Below are positions 53,162 through 61,537 of a stretch of 64,000 nt of DNA, in pieces. The stretch is taken from contig JABGQA010000094.1 of the NCBI GenBank assembly GCA_018644665.1, forward strand, positions 62,001 to 126,000, in the 5' to 3' direction. Positions within the stretch are counted from its first letter, which is position 1; each line of letters begins with the position of its first letter. The notes under the pieces are model-generated. The model made no database searches. It worked only from the letters and a program-made list of their open reading frames with translations, and was not told the origin of the DNA. The position numbers were made by a program, and so were the translations under genes. The DNA comes from Candidatus Poribacteria bacterium (GTDB taxonomy: Bacteria > Poribacteria > WGA-4E > GCA-2687025).

Positions 53162-53959
53162 TCAATCGGTCGCGGGGCGGGCGATGCGGAAGCCAATGAA
53201 GGCAGCGCGCATGGACGGTGGGACGCCCAACCGGCGAGTGCTGCGGGACACCATCAGCGAGTCAGACCACCCACCGCCGCGGACGATCCGTCGCTGACCG
53301 GCCTCCGGGCCCGGCGGGTCGGTGGAGGGGCTCCGCGCGTAGTAGCTGTCGCTGTACCAGTCGGCCACCCACTCGGCGACGTTCCCGGCCATGTCGTGGA
53401 TGCCGTACGGACTTCTCCCGGCTTCGTAGCTGCCGACCGGCGCGGTAGTGGGGTGCGCATCTTCGCCCGACGTGTTCGCTCTGGTCGGGTCCTGTTCAGT
53501 ACCCCACGGCCAGAGACGCCCCGTGTGGCCGCGCGCGGCCTTCTCCCACTCGGCTTCGGTCGGAAGTCGGCCGCCGCGCCACCGGCAGTACGCGGACGCG
53601 TCTTCCCAGGAGATGCCGACCACGGGATGGGCCGGTCGCGAGGCCGCGCGCGCTGGCCAGCCGCCGAAGTCTCGCACGCCCTGGAGGTCGGCCGGGACGT
53701 GCGCGTCGCCGGTCGCTTCACAGAACTCCGCGTACTCGGCGTTCGTGACCTCGTACCGCGTGATCGCGTAGGCCGCGAGCGTGACGCTGTGGGGCGGTTG
53801 CTCGTCAGGGCTGCCGCCGTGCACTCCCATCGTGAACGCGTCGGCCGGCACGCGCACCCACTCCGGGGGCTCCTCCGCTAGGCACGCCGCCGCTACGACC
53901 GCGACGGCCGCCGCCGCGAACACCCGCGCTATGGGGCGCGCAGCGCGTCGTCTAGTCAT
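53162..53959 (-). CDS. FGE/SUMF1-fold lipoprotein, probably not a formylglycine-generating enzyme
   Basis: 265 aa from ATG 53959. The lipobox-like VAAAC follows a hydrophobic stretch. The FGE-sulfatase fold is clear: PPHSVTLAAYAITRYEVTNA, WEDASAYCRWRGGRLPTEAEW, PYGIHDMAGNVAEWV, RRIVRGGGW and FIGFRIARP. The site where true FGE have their two catalytic cysteines has Ser instead (WSDSLMVSRSTRR), so it is likely a binding or structural relative. It overlaps the HtrA stop by 8 nt, hence is coupled to it. Confidence 0.88.
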   Translation of the reverse strand: MTRRRAARPIARVFAAAAVAVVAAACLAEEPPEWVRVPADAFTMGVHGGSPDEQPPHSVTLAAYAITRYEVTNAEYAEFCEATGDAHVPADLQGVRDFGGWPARAASRPAHPVVGISWEDASAYCRWRGGRLPTEAEWEKAARGHTGRLWPWGTEQDPTRANTSGEDAHPTTAPVGSYEAGRSPYGIHDMAGNVAEWVADWYSDSYYARSPSTDPPGPEAGQRRIVRGGGWSDSLMVSRSTRRLGVPPSMRAAFIGFRIARPATD

Positions 53960-55529
53960 CCCGGTTGAGGACACCGATCCCGTAGTTCGCGCCGTTCTGC
54001 CACTTCACGTACACGGATTCCTCCGCCTCGTCCACGAGCTTCCTGTATTCGCGTACGTTGTGGACCTCCGTGTCGTCGACGGCGATTATCAGCGTCCCAG
54101 GCTCGATGCCCTTGCGCGCTGCGGGGCTGTTGCGGCGGACCGAAGTGACGATGACGCCATCGGACAGGTCGTACGGCAGGTCGTCGAGCTGGTCGTCGTC
54201 GAGGGAAGAGATGTCCTCGACTGTCATGCCCGTCCAGTCGCGACGTCGTCTACCTGCGTCGGGAGCTACCTGCGCTACCGCCTCGCTATCCAACTCGCCG
54301 AGGCTAACCGTGAGTTCCTTGCGCTGACCGTCCCGCAGCACGGTGAGTTCCACCTTCTTGCCGACCGGCGAACTCGATATGTAGTTGCGAAGCTCGTTGT
54401 GGTTATCCATCTGCCTGCCGTCGGCAAGCAGGATGATGTCGAACGGCTCCAGCCCCGCTTTGCTCGCCGGGCTGCCATCCACTACGCTGCTGACAAGGGC
54501 GCCCTGTGGCTTTTCGAGCCCCAGGCGCTGCGCCACATCGTCTTCCACCGGGCCGATCATAACCCCCAGCCACGCGCGCACGACCTTGCCGCGCTCGATG
54601 ATGTCGGTGAGCACCTTGCTGGCCAGCTTCGAAGACACGGCAAAGCCGACTCCCGCGTTCTGACCTGTCTCGCTGCTTATCGCAGTGTTGACGCCGACGA
54701 GGTCGCCGTCGATGTTCAGCAGGGGGCCGCCACTGTTCCCCGGGTTGATAGCCGCATCGGTCTGGATGAAATCCTCATACGGATCGTCATCGCGTCGGTC
54801 ACGTCGGTTCGGCAGGATCCGCTGTCTGCCTTTCGCGCTGACCATCCCGAACGACGCGGAGTGGGACAGCCCGAAGGGAGCGCCGATCGCGACGACGAAT
54901 TCGCCGATCTGCAGAGCGTCGGAATCCGCCAGTGACATCGCCGTTAGGCCGTCTGCGTCGATCTTGATGACCGCAAGGTCGGTCTGCGGGTCTCGCCCAA
55001 TGAGCTTGGCGTCGTGCTCCCGCCCGTTCGCGAGCGTCACCGTGAGCACGTCGGCGTCCTCAACGACGTGGTTGTTCGTCAGGATGTACCCGTCTTCGCG
55101 GACGATTACGCCCGACCCCAGGCCGTATCGCGGCTGTGGCGTCACGTCCGGGTGGCTGAACGGCAGCTCGAACGGCAGCTCGAACGGATTCCTCCGCCCG
55201 CGACCTCGGCCGTCCGGCTCTGCATCGTCCTCGTCACGCGCGTCCGGCTGGTCGGGTTCGTTGGTTGACTCGACGCGCACGACCGACTCGCGCGCCTCCG
55301 TCACGATGTCGCGCAGCGCGCGGTTGACGCTCTGGAGAACGGCGAAGTCGCTGCCGTTCGCGGGCTCGGCTTGCGCCGCCGACACCAGGAGTGTCGACCC
55401 GGTCGAGGCGACGTCGCGCCCCGGCGACCGGGCGCCGTCAGTTGCGAGGAAAGCGCCGCCAGCGACGCCGGCGCCCACTAGTACTACCGCGGCCAGGAAC
55501 AGCCATGCTGACTTCGCGCGCCGTGACAC
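53952..55529 (-). CDS. DegP/HtrA-type serine protease with two PDZ domains
   Basis: 525 aa from GTG 55529, with GAAGGAG about 8 nt upstream. A hydrophobic N-terminal segment (WLFLAAVVLVGAGVAGG) exports or anchors it. The trypsin-like domain has His154 (TNNHVV), Asp184 (DLAVIKID) and Ser266 (NPGNSGGPL). Two PDZ domains follow (about 315-415 and 430-525). A low-complexity acidic linker (residues 90-125) precedes the protease. It acts in periplasmic protein quality control. It starts 100 nt downstream of the cytochrome gene stop and overlaps the FGE-fold gene. Confidence 0.95.
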   Translation of the reverse strand: MSRRAKSAWLFLAAVVLVGAGVAGGAFLATDGARSPGRDVASTGSTLLVSAAQAEPANGSDFAVLQSVNRALRDIVTEARESVVRVESTNEPDQPDARDEDDAEPDGRGRGRRNPFELPFELPFSHPDVTPQPRYGLGSGVIVREDGYILTNNHVVEDADVLTVTLANGREHDAKLIGRDPQTDLAVIKIDADGLTAMSLADSDALQIGEFVVAIGAPFGLSHSASFGMVSAKGRQRILPNRRDRRDDDPYEDFIQTDAAINPGNSGGPLLNIDGDLVGVNTAISSETGQNAGVGFAVSSKLASKVLTDIIERGKVVRAWLGVMIGPVEDDVAQRLGLEKPQGALVSSVVDGSPASKAGLEPFDIILLADGRQMDNHNELRNYISSSPVGKKVELTVLRDGQRKELTVSLGELDSEAVAQVAPDAGRRRRDWTGMTVEDISSLDDDQLDDLPYDLSDGVIVTSVRRNSPAARKGIEPGTLIIAVDDTEVHNVREYRKLVDEAEESVYVKWQNGANYGIGVLNRDD

Positions 55530-55630
55530 TGGTTATCTCCTTCGGTCCTGAATCTGACGTGGCCTGACCGCGTCGGGCCGAGTAACGAGGCCCGCGCGAT
55601 GGCGTTGACACTCCGAGAGTGACCGCAGGC

Positions 55631-56203
55631 CTACTGGTCGAACGGCTTGCCTAGCTGGTTCTTCGCCGGCGGCGGCGCGTTGTCGAGCGGAGGTATCGAC
55701 TGCAGGTACGCCCATATCGCGCGCAGGTCTGCGTCGGTGATCGAGCGGTAATGTCGCCACGGCATCGGCGGAAGCATCGACCGCTTGTCTGGGTCGCCGA
55801 GGTGCTTGCCCGTGCGCATCGCGCGAATGAACGCCTCTTCGGTCCACGACCCGAGGCCGGTGGCGTGCGGAGTCAGATTCGTCGCAAACGTCACTCCCCA
55901 CGGGCCGCTGAACGCTGTGTAAGACGGAGCGATCGAGAGCAGGACGCCTTGGCGGATGAGGTCCATCGAGAACTTGGGCGCCTCGGCCGACCTCGGATGG
56001 CCCATTAGGTAGCGCTCGGGGTCTTCTGCCGCGTTCTTCCGCGGCGTATGGCACTGGCCGCACGATGCCACGGCGTCCACTAGGTAGCGGCCACGCGCCA
56101 CGCGATCCGCGTCGTCCTGCGCGCTGGTCGGTAGCTTCACGACTGCCATCGCCGCCGCAACGACCCCAACGGCGACCACTAAACGCGTCGTCCGACGCCT
56201 CAT
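55631..56203 (-). CDS. Mono-haem c-type cytochrome, exported
   Basis: 190 aa from ATG 56203 (GGAGG 9 nt upstream). The signal peptide is cut near TSA-QDD. The haem motif is CGQCH (C48, C51, H52), with a Met candidate in MLPPMPWRHY. The C-terminal helix DADLRAIWAYLQSIPPL is typical of small c-type cytochromes. It should carry electrons in the periplasm; its partner enzyme is not visible. It is the first gene of a run with HtrA. Confidence 0.92.
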   Translation of the reverse strand: MRRRTTRLVVAVGVVAAAMAVVKLPTSAQDDADRVARGRYLVDAVASCGQCHTPRKNAAEDPERYLMGHPRSAEAPKFSMDLIRQGVLLSIAPSYTAFSGPWGVTFATNLTPHATGLGSWTEEAFIRAMRTGKHLGDPDKRSMLPPMPWRHYRSITDADLRAIWAYLQSIPPLDNAPPPAKNQLGKPFDQ

Positions 56204-56312
56204 TCCTGTGTCCTCCGTGTCAGCGACCCAACCGCGCCGCAACCGCGTGCGGCCTATTGTACACCATTGCGCCGGCGCCGGCGCCGCGCCCACGTCGTGC
56301 TGAGTAGACGCC

Positions 56313-57413
56313 CTAGAGTGCCTTGTAGTTGAGTGTCAGAGCGACTTCCTGGCGCCACTCTTCGTGCACCGGCTTGATCAGGCGCACCGTGGCAACCAGG
56401 CGCAACTGGTCCTCGAGATAGAGGAGGAAGCTAGGCAGCACCGCGTGGGAGAGAAGCGCATCCGCCCCGACCGCCGGCCGGTGCACGTCGATCGCGTATT
56501 CCAGCCGGAAGTCCACTCTGTTCGTCAGTTCATACAGGTATCCCGCCGACGCGTCCAGGTCGAACACGCGGCCGACGTCGCTGTCGAGCGGCGCGTTCAG
56601 GCGGGCCCGCGCGTCGATCTGCGTCGACCACCGAATGGGGCGGGCATAGCGCGCGGTGACGTCGACGCGAGGCGCGATGCGGTCGGCCGTGGAGTCGGGG
56701 CTCGTAAGATCGTGTCGCACGCCGCTGGCGAACTCGAAGCCGTAGAACCGATCGCCGATGTTCTCCCGAAACAGGACTTCCTCGACCCTGAAGGCGCCGG
56801 CGGCGCCGATCCCGTCGCCAGCCAACACGCCGGAAGCCGCGGCGGCGGCCTCGATCGCGCCGAACCAGTACTTCCTATATGTGTCCGCGCCGTGGTCCTG
56901 GCGGTACGCGCGCTTCGACTCGATGATATGCGCTATGGCGAGGAGCGATTCTCGAGGCATCCGCGCGGTCGTCACGCCTTCGTCGACGAAGTACGTGTCT
57001 ATGCGCACGGCCTTGCGCAGGGCGGTCGCGTCGATAAAGCGCCCCCACCCGACCGCCAGTGTGACATTCGTCGCAGGACGGTCGTCGCCGCGGGTTACAG
57101 ACTCGTCGGCGGTGAAAGCGGCGAACAAGTCGTGCGTGCGCGATGCGTAGGCCTTCGCGCGCGCCGTGGCATCGACGCTGTACGCCGTGTCGAACTCGTC
57201 CTCGACCCACGCGCGCGACCACTCGCCAAGGGCGGTCAGCGAATACGCGAACGGCAGCGACTCGTAGAACAGGTCGTAGCTGAGTCCGACCCGACCGTCG
57301 TTGGCGAGTGTTGTCGTGTCGGCGCGTTCGTACGTGTACCGCAGGTCGCCGAACAGACTCCGCGCGCGGCTCACCGGTGTCTTGTAGTCACGCACCGAAA
57401 CGGTCTGCGCCAT
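56313..57413 (-). CDS. Beta-rich envelope protein, start codon uncertain
   Basis: At least 366 aa from ATG 57413. The reading frame continues upstream through a signal-like stretch (LALTICLGVAFATAAMAQ) but has no in-frame ATG, GTG or TTG before the 3' end of rnpB. The true start is therefore missing, non-canonical or hidden by a frameshift. The body has many amphipathic strands (RVGLSYDLFYESLPFAYSLT, FRLEYAIDVHRP, LRLVATVRLIKP), as in outer-membrane beta-barrels, and ends EVALTLNYKAL. No family is recognised. It is transcribed after rnpB on the same strand. Confidence 0.6.
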   Translation of the reverse strand: MAQTVSVRDYKTPVSRARSLFGDLRYTYERADTTTLANDGRVGLSYDLFYESLPFAYSLTALGEWSRAWVEDEFDTAYSVDATARAKAYASRTHDLFAAFTADESVTRGDDRPATNVTLAVGWGRFIDATALRKAVRIDTYFVDEGVTTARMPRESLLAIAHIIESKRAYRQDHGADTYRKYWFGAIEAAAAASGVLAGDGIGAAGAFRVEEVLFRENIGDRFYGFEFASGVRHDLTSPDSTADRIAPRVDVTARYARPIRWSTQIDARARLNAPLDSDVGRVFDLDASAGYLYELTNRVDFRLEYAIDVHRPAVGADALLSHAVLPSFLLYLEDQLRLVATVRLIKPVHEEWRQEVALTLNYKAL

Positions 57414-57545
57414 CGCGGCGGTCGCGAAAGCGACCCCAAGACAGATCGTCAGCGCGAGCCGCGCGCGTGCAGGGGTGCGACCGCGCGGCCGTGGCGGTCG
57501 CTTGACGTTGAGATTCGAGGCGCGTGCGCCATCGCGCGCGAGGGA

Positions 57546-57931
57546 TGGGAGAAGCCGTCCGTAAGCCGGATTCTGTTCCCGCGGCCACTTGCGCGACCCC
57601 AGGCGATGACCATTCATCTGGGACGGACATTGCTGCCCGCCTCGTGCGACCGTACCCGGGGACCACGGCGGGTCCACCAACGTCCCCCTATTCGGTCTTG
57701 CTCCAGGCGAGGCTTGCCTGGCCCGCCACGTCACCGCAGCGGCCGGTGGTCTCTTACACCACCGTTTCACCCTTACCTGTGACGTCCGTCGGACGCCCAT
57801 CGGCGGTTTGCTCTCTGTTGCGCTATCTGTGGGATTTCTCCCCCTGGGCGTTACCCAGCGCCATGACCCTATGGAGTCCGGACTTTCCTCATCCGCAACG
57901 CGGACGCGGCCATCTAGGCGACTTCTCCTCG
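57546..57931 (-). ncRNA. rnpB: RNase P RNA (M1 RNA, type A)
   Basis: On the minus strand, the 5' end GGAGAAGTCG pairs with the 3' end CGGCTTCTCC (helix P1). The universal GAGGAAAGTCCGGACTCC lies at 57890-57873, the conserved GGTAAGGGTGAAA at 57777-57765, and CAGAATCCGGCTTACGGACGG near the 3' end. A -10-like TATCAT (57942-57937) sits at the right distance from the 5' end. The RNA cuts 5' leaders off pre-tRNAs. Ends are approximate. Confidence 0.95.
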
Positions 57932-58030
57932 TTGCAATGATACCACGCATGGGCTTAGATACATGCGGACGAAGGCCTTGCAGGCGCGACGTCGTCGCCG
58001 CGCGCCGGGCGCGCAGGATTGGGACAGCGT

Positions 58031-59212
58031 ATGAAGATCAAGTCCGTCGAGACCGTTCGCTTGGAGTTCCCGCCCCAGACCGAGCATCCGACGGAGCACG
58101 CCGCTGGCGAGCCCCGTCGGGAGCCATGGACGGCGCACGCGGAAGTCGCCAATCCGATGTCGCGGTACCCCGCGTACAAGCGACACCGTTCGAGCTGGCT
58201 GCCGAAGTGGCCGGCCGTCTGGGTGAAGGTCACGGCGGAGGACGGGACGTGGGGCCTAGGCATGACGAGCCACGGCCGCGCCACCGCGGCCGTAATCGAG
58301 GATCACCTCGGGCCGCTTCTTGTCGGGGAGGACTGCCTCGCCATCGAGAAGTGCTGGGACATGATGTTCCGCGCCACGAAGCCGTACGGCACGGCCGGCA
58401 TAGCGTGCTGCGCCATCTCGGGAATCGACCTGGCGCTGTGGGATCTCGCCGGGAAGATCACCGGCCGCGCGGTGTACGAGATGCTCGGAGGCCCGGCGCG
58501 CGACAGCATCTTCGCCTACGCCACGGGCAACGACGTCGACTGGTACCTGGAATGCGGCTTCCAGGCGGTCAAGCTCGCGTGTCCCTACGGCCCGGCGGAC
58601 GGCCTCGACGGCATCGAGAAGAACGAGGAGTTCGTCGCCGAGGCGCGCGAGCTGTGCGGCGACCATGTGGAGATCATGCTCGACTGCTACATGGCGTTCG
58701 ACGTCGAATACACGGTCAGACTGGCGGAACGACTGCGGCCCTACCGCCTGAAATGGATCGAGGAGTTCCTCATTCCCGAGGATCTCGAGGGTCATGTGGC
58801 TGTCCGCAACCGGTTGCCCTGGCAGACGCTCGCTGGCGGCGAGCATCTCTACACGCCGTGGCCGTTCCGCCAGTTGATCGAGCAGCGCGCCCTGGACATC
58901 CTGCAGCCCGACATCTTCTGGGTCGGCGGCCTCACCGCCACGCGGGAGATCTGTCACCTCGCCAACGCGGCCGGCATTCCGGTGATCCCGCACGGCGGGG
59001 GCATGCACCAGTACGGTCTGCACCTTTCGGCCGCGATGCCGAACACCTCGTGGTGCGAATACTTCGTGGGCAGCCCGCCTGGAGTCGCGCTGACGCCAGC
59101 GCGTCGTACACGGCGCGATGTTGTCCCCCAGGACAGCCAGATCTTCCCCGGCGCCGGCCCGGGCTTCGGCCTGGACGTCGAGGAGTCGTGGCTGCTCCCG
59201 TTCTTCGGGTAG
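58031..59212 (+). CDS. L-rhamnonate-dehydratase-like mandelate racemase/enolase family enzyme
   Basis: 393 aa. The early NPMSRYPAYKRHR and AEDGTWGLGMTSHG resemble RhmD. The enolase metal ligands are Asp218 (IMLDCYMAFDVEY), Glu244 (KWIEE) and Glu271 (GGEHLYTP), and a catalytic His321 (IPHGGG) is present. RhmD dehydrates L-rhamnonate to 2-keto-3-deoxy-L-rhamnonate; related sugar acids are also possible. The ATG has only a weak site. It lies just downstream of, and divergent from, rnpB. Confidence 0.87.
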   Translation: MKIKSVETVRLEFPPQTEHPTEHAAGEPRREPWTAHAEVANPMSRYPAYKRHRSSWLPKWPAVWVKVTAEDGTWGLGMTSHGRATAAVIEDHLGPLLVGEDCLAIEKCWDMMFRATKPYGTAGIACCAISGIDLALWDLAGKITGRAVYEMLGGPARDSIFAYATGNDVDWYLECGFQAVKLACPYGPADGLDGIEKNEEFVAEARELCGDHVEIMLDCYMAFDVEYTVRLAERLRPYRLKWIEEFLIPEDLEGHVAVRNRLPWQTLAGGEHLYTPWPFRQLIEQRALDILQPDIFWVGGLTATREICHLANAAGIPVIPHGGGMHQYGLHLSAAMPNTSWCEYFVGSPPGVALTPARRTRRDVVPQDSQIFPGAGPGFGLDVEESWLLPFFG

Positions 59213-59231
59213 GTGAAGGAGCCTGGCGCCG

Positions 59232-59888
59232 ATGGAGGAGCGTGGCGCGGCCATCTTCGACGTTGACGGCACGCTCATCGGGTGCTCGTCCGAGCGCACG
59301 TTCTTCGTGCGCTTGGCGCGGGCGGGCATCGTGCGACCGCGGCACGTGGCGCAGTGGGTGGCGCGCGCGGTCGGGGATCTCGGAGGCGGCATCGACACCG
59401 CCGTCCGTGGGAACCGCGCGTACCTAGCGGGCATGTCCGCAGAGCAGATCGCCGTCCTCGCGGCGCAGCACGCGGACGAGTACCTGCGCGACTGCATCCC
59501 GGATGCAGCGCGCGCCGCTGTGCGGGAGCGTCAGGAGGCCGGCGACCTCGTGTTCCTCGTCTCGGGGAGTCTCGACGTGCTCGTCGCGCCGTTGGCGGAC
59601 ATGGTCGGCGCCGACGGGTACCGCGCGTCGACGCTCGCGGAGGCCGACGGCCGCCTGACAGGTCGACTCAGCAACACCCACCCCGTCGGGCCGGGCAAGG
59701 TCGAGGTTGCCGAAAGTCTCGCGCGGAGCTACGGCTTCTCACTAGACCGCTCGACGGCGTATGGCGACCGTCCGTCCGATGCCGTGCTGATGTCGCGCGT
59801 GGCCACCGCGGTGGCGGTCAGCCCCAAACGAGCGCTCGCCCGGCAGGCGCGACGGCACGGGTGGGAGATCGTACGCTGGCACGGGTAA
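59232..59888 (+). CDS. HAD-IB family phosphatase
   Basis: 218 aa. HAD motif 1 is FDVDGTL (Asp10, Asp12), motif 2 is VSGSLD, and motif 4 is YGDRPSDAVL; the cap resembles SerB-type HAD-IB enzymes. It removes a phosphate from a small or lipid phosphate. Its place before a CDP-alcohol phosphatidyltransferase suggests a lipid role, such as phosphatidylglycerophosphate or lysophosphatidate (inference). AAGGAG lies about 11 nt upstream. Confidence 0.88.
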   Translation: MEERGAAIFDVDGTLIGCSSERTFFVRLARAGIVRPRHVAQWVARAVGDLGGGIDTAVRGNRAYLAGMSAEQIAVLAAQHADEYLRDCIPDAARAAVRERQEAGDLVFLVSGSLDVLVAPLADMVGADGYRASTLAEADGRLTGRLSNTHPVGPGKVEVAESLARSYGFSLDRSTAYGDRPSDAVLMSRVATAVAVSPKRALARQARRHGWEIVRWHG

Positions 59889-59904
59889 CGGGGAAGGCGT
59901 CTAC

Positions 59905-60552
59905 ATGGCCAACCTACTCACAACCATCCGCATCCTCCTTGTGATCGGGACGATCGTCGTCTGGGCGCGGGACTCGCATCCCCAGTGGTGGTGGCTCGAC
60001 CTGGCGATGGTGGTCCTCCTCGCTTGGGCGATCTTCATGGACGCCCTAGACGGTTGGGTCGCGCGTCGGCGGAAGGAAGACTCGGAGTCGGGCGCGCTCT
60101 ACGACATTGCTGGCGACCGCGTCGTGGAACTCATCCTGTGGTCGTTCTTCGCCGTGAGGCTCGACGGGCGCGGCGTGCCCTTCGTGCCGTACTGGGTGCC
60201 TATCCTCGTCATCTCGCGAACGGTCCTCACCGACTTCATACGTAGCGTGGCCTTCCGGGAAGGCAGGACGCCGTTCGGGGCCAAGACGATGATGGAGTCA
60301 GGGTGGGCGAAGCAGTTGGTGTCGTCCAGATGGAGCCGCGGCCTGTACGGCGCGATGAAGGCCGTCGCATTCTGCCTGCTGGGGACGGCGTTCGCTGTCC
60401 AACGCGCCCCCGAGCCACTCCGGTGGCCGTACCTACGGATCGTGACGTCCACGCTGGTGTACGCCACGGTGCTGTTCTGTCTGGTCCGCGCGGTCCCTGT
60501 GCTGTGGGATGGGAGGCGGTACTTCACTGAACACACGCCAACCGAGAGCTGA
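59905..60552 (+). CDS. CDP-alcohol phosphatidyltransferase
   Basis: 215 aa with several membrane helices. The signature DG-x2-AR-x8-G-x3-D-x3-D is exact: DGWVAR, RRKEDSES, G, ALYD, IAGD. Such enzymes replace CMP of a CDP-lipid by an alcohol such as glycerol phosphate, inositol phosphate or serine; which one cannot be told. It starts 16 nt after the HAD gene and overlaps the PAP2 gene by 44 nt. Confidence 0.93.
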   Translation: MANLLTTIRILLVIGTIVVWARDSHPQWWWLDLAMVVLLAWAIFMDALDGWVARRRKEDSESGALYDIAGDRVVELILWSFFAVRLDGRGVPFVPYWVPILVISRTVLTDFIRSVAFREGRTPFGAKTMMESGWAKQLVSSRWSRGLYGAMKAVAFCLLGTAFAVQRAPEPLRWPYLRIVTSTLVYATVLFCLVRAVPVLWDGRRYFTEHTPTES

Positions 60553-61396
60553 CTTCCCCGCCGAACGCGCCTGCGCCGCGTACTGCCTGTTTGCCTCCGC
60601 GTCGTGTGTCGCCCTGCGGCCCCCGGGGTGGGTTTGGATCGCGGCCGCGCACGGCGCTGTCTGCGCAATCGCTGTCGCCGCCTCACGCGTCCGCGCGTCG
60701 CGTTGGCGCGCCGTCAATTGGGGTCGCGCGATCGTGCCTGTTGTGCTGTTTGGGCCACTCTACGGCGCCACGGGCCGGATAACCGCCGGCTTGCCGTGGC
60801 GCGTGCTCCACGGACCCGTGGAGGCCGCAGATCTCGCGCTGTTCGGTGGCCAGCCGAGCATGTACCTAGCGGAACGCTTCAGTTGGCTCGCCCTGTCGGA
60901 GGCGCTGCACCTCGCGTACTTCAGCTACTACCTTCTCCTCATGGCCGCGCCGATCCATCTCCTCGCGTCGCGTCGGGACGCCGAAGCTCGGTATGCCGTC
61001 CTGGCAGGTAGCGCGACGATGTTCGTCTGCATGGCGTTCTACATCTGGCTGCCGGTCAGCAGTCCCTACTACCTGTATCCGCCGCTGAGCCCGCCGCTGT
61101 CGGACGGCGTGTTCTATCGGCTGGTGCACGCTGTTTCGGGTCGAGGCGGTGTCGATGGCGCCGCGTTTCCCAGCAGCCACGTCGCCCTATCAGGCGTGAG
61201 CGCGGCGTTCGCGTGGCGAAGCAGCCGGCGCCTTGGCCTCGCCGTCGTTGTGCCGGCCTTGGGCATAGTCTTCGCGACGGTCTATTGCCGGTTCCACTTC
61301 GCCGTCGACAGCATCGCCGGACTGGCCCTGGCCGTCGCCGCGTGCGGCGTCTACCGACCCCTCGACATGCGACGCGACGCCCGCCCAACAGCCTAG
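60509..61396 (+). CDS. PAP2-family membrane phosphatase/phosphotransferase (AUR1-like)
   Basis: 295 aa with about six membrane helices. PAP2 motifs are AFPSSHVALSG and CRFHFAVDSIAG (Arg/His/Asp of motif 3). The ALHLAYFSYYLLLM segment is typical of PAP2_3 (inositol-phosphorylceramide-synthase-like) proteins. It likely removes or transfers a lipid headgroup phosphate. ATG 60509 lies inside the end of the CDP-alcohol gene with only a weak ribosome site. Confidence 0.85.
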   Translation: MGGGTSLNTRQPRADFPAERACAAYCLFASASCVALRPPGWVWIAAAHGAVCAIAVAASRVRASRWRAVNWGRAIVPVVLFGPLYGATGRITAGLPWRVLHGPVEAADLALFGGQPSMYLAERFSWLALSEALHLAYFSYYLLLMAAPIHLLASRRDAEARYAVLAGSATMFVCMAFYIWLPVSSPYYLYPPLSPPLSDGVFYRLVHAVSGRGGVDGAAFPSSHVALSGVSAAFAWRSSRRLGLAVVVPALGIVFATVYCRFHFAVDSIAGLALAVAACGVYRPLDMRRDARPTA

Positions 61397-61537
61397 TGGC
61401 GCCGCCCAAACGCTCGGGCGTCGACTGGCCAGGGTGCGACTCGCGCCGCGGTACGGCAGGTTCTCCGGTCGTGAGCGGTGTGATAACATCGGGCGCACAC
61501 CGTCCCACCGCGCAAGCGCAGTCAGAGACCCACAAGA

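Noticed and set aside
53162..53959. True formylglycine-generating enzyme
   Set aside because: The positions of the two catalytic cysteines hold serines, so only the fold is claimed.
56364..57782. Plus-strand open frame opposite the beta-rich protein and rnpB
   Set aside because: It crosses the rnpB gene and has no domain signal.
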